A program made the position numbers and the translations under genes. From JBEKYH01 sp049511115 (GTDB taxonomy: Bacteria; Planctomycetota; Phycisphaerae; Tepidisphaerales; Tepidisphaeraceae): DNA of 7,144 nucleotides. Shown piece by piece: positions 1 through 4,205 of this stretch (its first letter is position 1; each line of letters starts with the position of its first letter). The notes under the pieces are model-generated. The model saw nothing but the letters and a program-made list of their open reading frames with translations, was not told the origin of the DNA and ran no database searches. The DNA is taken from assembly GCA_049511115.1 (NCBI GenBank), contig JBEKYH010000338.1, positions 1 to 7,144 on the forward strand, written 5' to 3'.

Positions 1-17
1 GGTCGCGACCAACGCCG

Positions 18-524
18 ATGGATTGGTTCGAATTCGGTGACGATCTATTCCTGCCAGGCTTCTTTATCGAATGTGCTCTCCTGGGCGCCGGCACGGACCG
101 CCGGCACTGGCGATGGGTTGGCGTCGCTTGCGCCGTGGCCCTTTTTGTCCTCTTCATCCACCCAACGAGTGATCTGGGATTGTCCGACGAACAGGAGACT
201 TACACCGCCGTCTTCATAATTGCTTGGCTTGTAGGATACGCCAATTTTATGCTCAGCCTTTCGCTCAAGCCGAGTCAGAAATGGATTGCTTATGTTGTCG
301 TAGCTTTTGAAGTGGCGCTTTGCTATTGCGTGCATCTTTGCGACACGACGCTTTATTTCAGCGCGCAGGAAGGAGTCGTTGAGTCATGTATGGATTGCGG
401 CGCGGTCATAACGGCGGGTTTGACGCTTTACGCGGCTGTTTTGTCCGAGGGAAATCGCAAAGCGGAGGCGTCAGCCAGCGTCCCTTCCGCGTCACTGCCG
501 CTGAGCGATCCCGAGCCGGGGTGA
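18..524 (+). CDS. Hypothetical multi-spanning membrane protein (5' end uncertain)
   Basis: I do not recognise this protein. The reading frame gives 168 residues with about five hydrophobic stretches, near residues 10-25, 33-49, 63-83, 89-108 and 127-143. It ends in a short hydrophilic tail rich in Ala, Ser and Pro, so it is probably an integral inner-membrane protein. Cysteines are frequent (C19, C38, C102, C104, C108, C124, C127) and form a C-x-C-x3-C group and a C-x-x-C pair on either side of a short loop. No Shine-Dalgarno sequence precedes the ATG at 18, and the frame stays open to base 3, so the true start may lie left of the window. Third codon positions look less GC-biased than in hrpB, which could mean a recently acquired, fast-evolving or spurious gene. 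The hydrophobic pattern and the tidy stop 46 bases from the convergent lipoprotein gene favour a real gene. No function can be assigned. Confidence 0.55.
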   Translation: MDWFEFGDDLFLPGFFIECALLGAGTDRRHWRWVGVACAVALFVLFIHPTSDLGLSDEQETYTAVFIIAWLVGYANFMLSLSLKPSQKWIAYVVVAFEVALCYCVHLCDTTLYFSAQEGVVESCMDCGAVITAGLTLYAAVLSEGNRKAEASASVPSASLPLSDPEPG

Positions 525-570
525 TTCGCGGTGCTTAAGATCGAAGAGCGCATCAACATGGCCAAACGCC

Positions 571-1146
571 TCACAGCGCCGCCGCCCGGCGCGTGAGCTC
601 GATGGTCTTGCTGAACGGGCCGTTGGCGTCGAGATGGGCGAGTAGGAACGCCTGCAAGTCGGCGGTGGAGGCGGTCAGCACGGGCATGTCGTCAACCATT
701 TCGTGACCGACCGAAGAGGGATTGTCGGTGAGGAATTTCTTGGTCCAGTCCATGTCCATATCCGACACCACAAGCGTCGGATCGATTTGGCGCACGAGCA
801 CAAAGCTGTGAGTGGGGAGCAGGTGGCCTTGGTAGAAGCCGTTTTGAGGCAGTTGCGGATCGGCCGGATACAAATCGAGGAACATCGTGTCTTTGACTTT
901 AAGCAGATGGACAACGAATTCGCCGCTTTTGCCGTCCTTGTCGACGGCGATGAGCTTATAAGTATTGTCCTGGTCACTCTTGGTGAAGGCGTACTCTTCC
1001 ATGCCGTTGCCGGTGGTCCAGACGCCGATGAGGGCAGGCTCGTAGATGACATCGCGGTCGCTATAGAGGGCGTGCAACGATTCCACACAACCGCCAACCA
1101 GCAGCAAGAGAGCCGCAAATCCGATGAGTTTTTTCGAGCCGCGCAT
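571..1146 (-). CDS. Small secreted lipoprotein of unknown function
   Basis: The 191-residue product begins with a classic lipoprotein signal. It has a basic start (R2, K5, K6), a hydrophobic core (residues 7-17) and a lipobox V-G-G-C with the lipidated cysteine at C20. The mature part has a G-x-W motif at 41-43 (A-L-I-G-V-W), a segment M-F-L-D-L-Y-P at 88-94 and P-T-H-S-F at 111-115. This pattern fits a family of uncharacterised lipoproteins (Cys, then an L-x-x-L-Y-S-D-x-D-like stretch, then a G-x-W strand) that I recall from Planctomycetota, Verrucomicrobiota and Acidobacteriota. The G-x-W strand hints at a small lipocalin-like beta barrel, but that is inference. I chose the ATG at 1146 because AAGGAG lies six bases upstream and the signal peptide starts there. 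An in-frame ATG at 1179 would add 11 hydrophilic residues, has no good ribosome site and lies inside an inverted repeat. The gene follows hrpB on the same strand after 75 bases. Its role and partner are unknown. Confidence 0.85.
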   Translation of the reverse strand: MRGSKKLIGFAALLLLVGGCVESLHALYSDRDVIYEPALIGVWTTGNGMEEYAFTKSDQDNTYKLIAVDKDGKSGEFVVHLLKVKDTMFLDLYPADPQLPQNGFYQGHLLPTHSFVLVRQIDPTLVVSDMDMDWTKKFLTDNPSSVGHEMVDDMPVLTASTADLQAFLLAHLDANGPFSKTIELTRRAAAL

Positions 1147-1152
1147 GAGATG

Positions 1153-1158
1153 CTCCTT
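1153..1158 (-). promoter_or_regulatory. Ribosome binding site that fixes the lipoprotein start
   Basis: On the minus strand this reads AAGGAG, followed by six bases and the ATG at 1146. It is the only good Shine-Dalgarno sequence near the 5' end of the lipoprotein gene. It selects the 191-residue start over the in-frame ATG at 1179. Confidence 0.7.
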
Positions 1159-1172
1159 CGATTCTTGCAAAG

Positions 1173-1202
1173 CCCCCATAGGTACGTCGCGGGATATGGG
1201 GG
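1173..1202. repeat. Perfect 8-bp inverted repeat between hrpB and the lipoprotein gene
   Basis: The arms are CCCCCATA (1173-1180) and TATGGGGG (1195-1202), with a 14-base loop. The structure sits in the 75-base gap between the hrpB stop and the lipoprotein start, upstream of the lipoprotein ribosome site. In the minus-strand transcript it would form a hairpin followed only by CTTTGC, with no proper U tract. It is therefore not a standard intrinsic terminator. It could be an attenuator, an mRNA stabiliser at the 3' end of hrpB, or a protein-binding site. An 8-bp repeat with a loop of this size is expected by chance about once or twice in a window this long, so its placement is the only argument for function. 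Confidence 0.4.
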
Positions 1203-1221
1203 AGAAGTTCGGTTGCGTAGT

Positions 1222-3702
1222 TTACCCCCTTCTGCGGCCCCCGCGAGCCGTGGGGAGGGCGGTGAGCGGATCGTCCGGCCAGGAATGCTTTGGATAGCGC
1301 CGCCGCAGGTCTTTGCGCACCTGCTCGTAAGTATTCTTCCAAAAACTGGCCAGGTCTTCCGTTACCTGCACGGGGCGGAAATTGGGGCCGAGCAATTCGA
1401 GGAGGACTGGCGCTTTGCCGCCTGCGAGGCGGGGCGTTTGGGTCAGTCCGAATAATTCCTGGAGGCGCACGGCAAGCACCGGCGATTTTCCGGTTTCATA
1501 GCGCAGGCGAATCTGCTGGCCGCTGGGGACGGTGATCGAGGCGGGGGCGTGTTGTTCGAGGAGGCGGTCCAGAGGATAAATAAGCCGCGCGCGAAGGGCG
1601 TTCTCCAATCCGCCGCGCTTTAATTCCTCAACGCTTCGTTTGCCGGCGCAGGCCTTGTCCAGGACCACCGCTAATTCCGCGTCGTCAAATACCGGCCAGG
1701 CATGTTCGGGCATCCATTTGCGGAGGAATTCCAGTCGCGCCAGGAGTGTCGCGGTGGCTTCGTCATCGGCGAAGATTTTTCGCGCGCGTGGTTGCAGCGC
1801 TGCGGCTAAGGCGACGCCGGCCGCGCTTGGATCGATGGCGGCGTCGGTCTCGTGGCTGAGGACTAAATCGAGGTAGACTTTTTCGGTGAGCGCGGTCACT
1901 TTGCCGCGCTGCTCATCAAACCGGACGCTCTGGCGGCGCTGGACCGCGTTGGGGAAAAGTTCCTCGAGCCATTCCGGTTCAATGGCGCTGGCGACGCGCA
2001 CGAGCGATTCGCCTTTCGCCGCGCGATCGTCCTGACGAACGTCTACCGCTACGAAGAATTCAGCCGTGCGGACGACGGACTCGCGCGCCACGCGCAGACC
2101 AGCCCCGCCAACCATGACGGCTGTTTCGGGATCGCTCTTGCGCCGCCTGGCCACGCGATCGGGATATGCCAGGAGGGCGAGCTTCAGCAGTTCCGATTCG
2201 TCGGCCTGATGATCCTGCTTGGCGCCGTGGCGCTGCATCATGCGCTGCAATTCATCTGCGAGGCGTATCACCGGCCGGTCGGTGGAAACATCCAGTCGGG
2301 TGAGCAGATCGGACGAGCCGTGCATGTTGCTGGGTGGCGGCGCGCTGAGGGCTTCACGCTCGGACAGAACGGCGGCGATCTTGGCGCCTTGTGAGACCAG
2401 TCCCTCCTCCGCGGCGGCGAGCATGAGCCGGGAAAGTCGCGGATGCACCGGCAGGGCGAGCATTTTACGCCCCAGCGGCGTGATGCGGCCGTTGTGTTCG
2501 TCGGTGAGCGCGCCGAGCATCCAGAGCAATCGCTCGGCGGATTGCAGCGACGAATCCGGCGGGCGCTCATACCAGCCGAACTGTCCCGGGTCCTTTTGGC
2601 CCCACGCGTGAAGCGCCAGCACGGTGGCGCACAAACCCACGCGGCGAATTTCCGGCAGAGAAAATTCCACCATGCCGGCTTCTTCCTTGGCCGTCCAGAG
2701 CCGGATGCAGGTTCCCGGCGCGGTGCGGCCGGCACGGCCCGCGCGCTGGACGGCCGACGCGCGACTGATGCGGCACAATTGCAGTTGATCGAGGCCGCGC
2801 CGTGCGTCGTACGCGGCCACGCGCTCCAGGCCGCTGTCAATGACGGTTCGCACGCCGGGGATGGTGAGGGAGGTTTCAGCGATGTTGGTGGCGAGGATGA
2901 CCTTGCGTCGATCGGCGGGGCGAAGCACCTGCGCCTGCTCCTCAAACGGCAGGCTGCCATGCAGTGGAAGAATAAGTGCACCGTTATTGTCCAGGCGCTC
3001 CTGCGTGCGGCGAATCTCTCCGGCCCCGGGAAGGAAGACCAATAGGTCGCCGCTTTCTTCCGGGCGCATTCGCAGCGCGCCGCGGACCTCATTGGCTACT
3101 CGATCCTCGATGCGCTCCGCGGACGGCGGGCGATGCTCAATCCGCACGTCGAACAATCTCCCCGGCGAATGGATAATCGGACAATCCCCCAAAAACCGCG
3201 CCACCGGCTCGGCATGCAGCGTTGCCGACATGACCACCAGGATCAGATCTTCGCGGACGGTTTCGCGCACTTCGCGGAGCAGCGCGATGGCCAGATCGCA
3301 ATCGATGCTGCGCTCGTGGAACTCATCGAGGATGACGGCGCCGACGCCGTCGAGATAGGGATCATCGAGCAACTGGCGGGTGAGGATGCCTTCGGTGAGG
3401 ACGCGCAGACGGGTCTGGCTGGAGATCACTTTTTCCAGGCGGACGTGATAGCCGACCTGGCGGCCAAGCTGCCAGCCGTTTTCCTCGGCAATGCGCGCCG
3501 CCGCCGCGCGGGCAGCCACGCGGCGCGGCTGCAACATGACCAGATTGGGATGCCGCTCCCCCAGAAGATTAGCGGCGAGGATGGCCGGCGGCACCCGCGT
3601 GGTCTTTCCGGCTCCGGGAGGGGCGACGATGACGGCGGACCGCGATTTGGCCAGTGCGGCGACGACGTTGGGGAGAATGGGATCGATCGGAAGGGGGGTC
3701 AT
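1222..3702 (-). CDS. hrpB: ATP-dependent helicase HrpB (DExH-box, DEAH/RHA family)
   Basis: This is a complete 826-residue superfamily 2 helicase, close to the roughly 810 residues of E. coli HrpB. All core motifs are visible: Walker A G-A-G-K-T-T at 30-35, the Walker B box D-E-F-H at 126-129 (the HrpB form of DEAH), S-A-T at 159-161, A-T-N-I-A-E-T-S at 271-278 and Q-R-A-G-R-A-G-R at 319-326. A helicase-associated region follows from about 360 to 460. The family's C-terminal HrpB domain ends with the typical R-Y-P-K-H-S-W-P-D-D-P-L at 802-813. The protein should be a cytoplasmic nucleic-acid-dependent ATPase, probably acting on RNA, but its physiological substrate is poorly known in any bacterium. 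It is unrelated to the type III secretion regulators also named HrpB. The N-terminus M-T-P-L-P-I-D-P aligns with family starts and supports the ATG at 3702. There is no Shine-Dalgarno sequence upstream. The lipoprotein gene follows 75 bases downstream on the same strand. Confidence 0.97.
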   Translation of the reverse strand: MTPLPIDPILPNVVAALAKSRSAVIVAPPGAGKTTRVPPAILAANLLGERHPNLVMLQPRRVAARAAAARIAEENGWQLGRQVGYHVRLEKVISSQTRLRVLTEGILTRQLLDDPYLDGVGAVILDEFHERSIDCDLAIALLREVRETVREDLILVVMSATLHAEPVARFLGDCPIIHSPGRLFDVRIEHRPPSAERIEDRVANEVRGALRMRPEESGDLLVFLPGAGEIRRTQERLDNNGALILPLHGSLPFEEQAQVLRPADRRKVILATNIAETSLTIPGVRTVIDSGLERVAAYDARRGLDQLQLCRISRASAVQRAGRAGRTAPGTCIRLWTAKEEAGMVEFSLPEIRRVGLCATVLALHAWGQKDPGQFGWYERPPDSSLQSAERLLWMLGALTDEHNGRITPLGRKMLALPVHPRLSRLMLAAAEEGLVSQGAKIAAVLSEREALSAPPPSNMHGSSDLLTRLDVSTDRPVIRLADELQRMMQRHGAKQDHQADESELLKLALLAYPDRVARRRKSDPETAVMVGGAGLRVARESVVRTAEFFVAVDVRQDDRAAKGESLVRVASAIEPEWLEELFPNAVQRRQSVRFDEQRGKVTALTEKVYLDLVLSHETDAAIDPSAAGVALAAALQPRARKIFADDEATATLLARLEFLRKWMPEHAWPVFDDAELAVVLDKACAGKRSVEELKRGGLENALRARLIYPLDRLLEQHAPASITVPSGQQIRLRYETGKSPVLAVRLQELFGLTQTPRLAGGKAPVLLELLGPNFRPVQVTEDLASFWKNTYEQVRKDLRRRYPKHSWPDDPLTALPTARGGRRRG

Positions 3703-3713
3703 AAGGTGGCTGC

Positions 3714-3719
3714 AATATA
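3714..3719 (-). promoter_or_regulatory. Possible -10 element for a leaderless or short-leader hrpB mRNA
   Basis: On the minus strand this reads TATATT, a five-of-six match to TATAAT, and ends 11 bases before the hrpB ATG. Initiation about seven bases downstream would leave a leader of only a few bases, which would fit the absence of a Shine-Dalgarno sequence. I see no convincing -35 hexamer at 16-18 bases upstream, so this is a weak prediction. Confidence 0.25.
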
Positions 3720-3915
3720 CGGTCCGGTCGGGGTTAAAGCAGATACCGGCAAAAGCCCGAGCATCCTTGCGGCTTGAAAATCGGCCAATTGGACGGTAAT
3801 TCCCATATCCCGCCGCTGGCGGATCACCTTGGAAACAGGATTGGTTATGCGCTTTGGGTCAAACGCTGACAACGCTGTGGGGGGCGGGAAGTATTTTGAG
3901 TCAGTGTATTTTCAT

Positions 3916-3944
3916 TTGCATCGTAGAAACGGTTTGTTTAGACT
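3916..3944 (+). promoter_or_regulatory. Candidate sigma-70-type promoter for the secretin gene
   Basis: TTGCAT (3916-3921) and TAGACT (3939-3944) are separated by 17 bases in an AT-richer patch upstream of the secretin gene. They match the consensus hexamers at three and four of six positions. An alternative -35, TTGAGT at 3896-3901, scores about equally with a poorer -10. A start just downstream would give an mRNA leader of roughly 170 or 255 bases, depending on which start codon is used. Confidence 0.22.
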
Positions 3945-4106
3945 TCCCGCGCGTGACAAGGCGGAAATCATCCCGGTCGGCCGCCGGGGAATGCCTAGGG
4001 CGTTCATTGAGGCCGACTTAGGGTGTCCAGGGTTGTTCAAGAGGCCCGCGACGGATCGTTGCAAGCTGATTGTAATCCCACCCATGTTCGGTTGTCTTCC
4101 GATGGC

Positions 4107-4121
4107 AGGAGGAACACAGTG
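4107..4121 (+). promoter_or_regulatory. Strong ribosome site with in-frame GTG: alternative secretin start
   Basis: AGGAGG (4107-4112) is followed by six bases and GTG (4119-4121). The GTG is in the same frame as the secretin ATG at 4206, with no stop between them, and would add 29 residues in front of the signal peptide. The Shine-Dalgarno match and spacing are better than those of the downstream ATG. The extension is hydrophilic (rich in Ser, Asn, Pro and Thr) and is less GC-rich at third codon positions than the body of the gene, so the sequence alone does not settle which start is used. Confidence 0.5.
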
Positions 4122-4196
4122 TCGTCCCAACCCCGCGGCGTTCAATCCTTCACTCCTGACAATTCCAATAATACCCGTTCGCCAAAGACACACGTC

Positions 4197-4201
4197 GGAG
4201 G
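4197..4201 (+). promoter_or_regulatory. Ribosome binding site for the ATG start of the secretin
   Basis: GGAGG lies four bases (CCCC) before the ATG at 4206. The match is good but the spacing is slightly short. It supports the ATG that places the signal peptide directly at the N-terminus, in competition with the GTG at 4119. Confidence 0.45.
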
Positions 4202-4205
4202 CCCC

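Larger units (their letters stand above)
3703..4118. other. Divergent intergenic region between hrpB and the secretin gene
   Basis: No credible gene is visible here. A 126-codon frame (TTG at 3829, stop at 4209) exists. It lacks a ribosome site, uses codons rare in the neighbours (AGA, AGG, ATA, TTA) and shows no domain, so I treat it as chance. The region probably holds the promoters of both divergent genes. A locally AT-richer patch lies at about 3890-3945. A possible hairpin has five G-C pairs (3972-3976 with 3984-3988) and a seven-base loop, lying in what would be the secretin mRNA leader. The eight-base palindrome CCAATTGG is at 3785-3792, and a 5-bp stem with a three-base loop is at 3810-3822. 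None of these is strong enough to name a regulator or a riboswitch. Confidence 0.6.

Noticed and set aside
525..570. Possible bidirectional terminator between the convergent genes
   Set aside because: The 46-base gap contains no stem longer than a few pairs and no T tract on either strand.
703..1455. 250-codon + strand frame antisense to the lipoprotein gene and the end of hrpB
   Set aside because: It spans the antisense of two well-supported genes and the gap between them, and its product resembles no protein I know. It is a typical shadow frame of GC-rich coding DNA.
3133..3777. 214-codon + strand frame antisense to the helicase motor domain of hrpB
   Set aside because: The opposite strand carries unmistakable helicase motifs across this region. 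The frame is explained by high GC in the third positions of hrpB.
1186..3813. A 12-base word (CCCATATCCCGC) found on the minus strand just downstream of hrpB and on the + strand upstream of it
   Set aside because: It is tempting as flanking inverted repeats, but about three 12-base matches are expected by chance among all pairs in a window of this length. There is no extension, target-site duplication or transposase.
3810..3822. CCGCC-GCT-GGCGG hairpin upstream of hrpB and the secretin gene
   Set aside because: The stem is only five pairs, no T run follows it, and it does not lie at the 3' end of either gene, so it is not a supported terminator.
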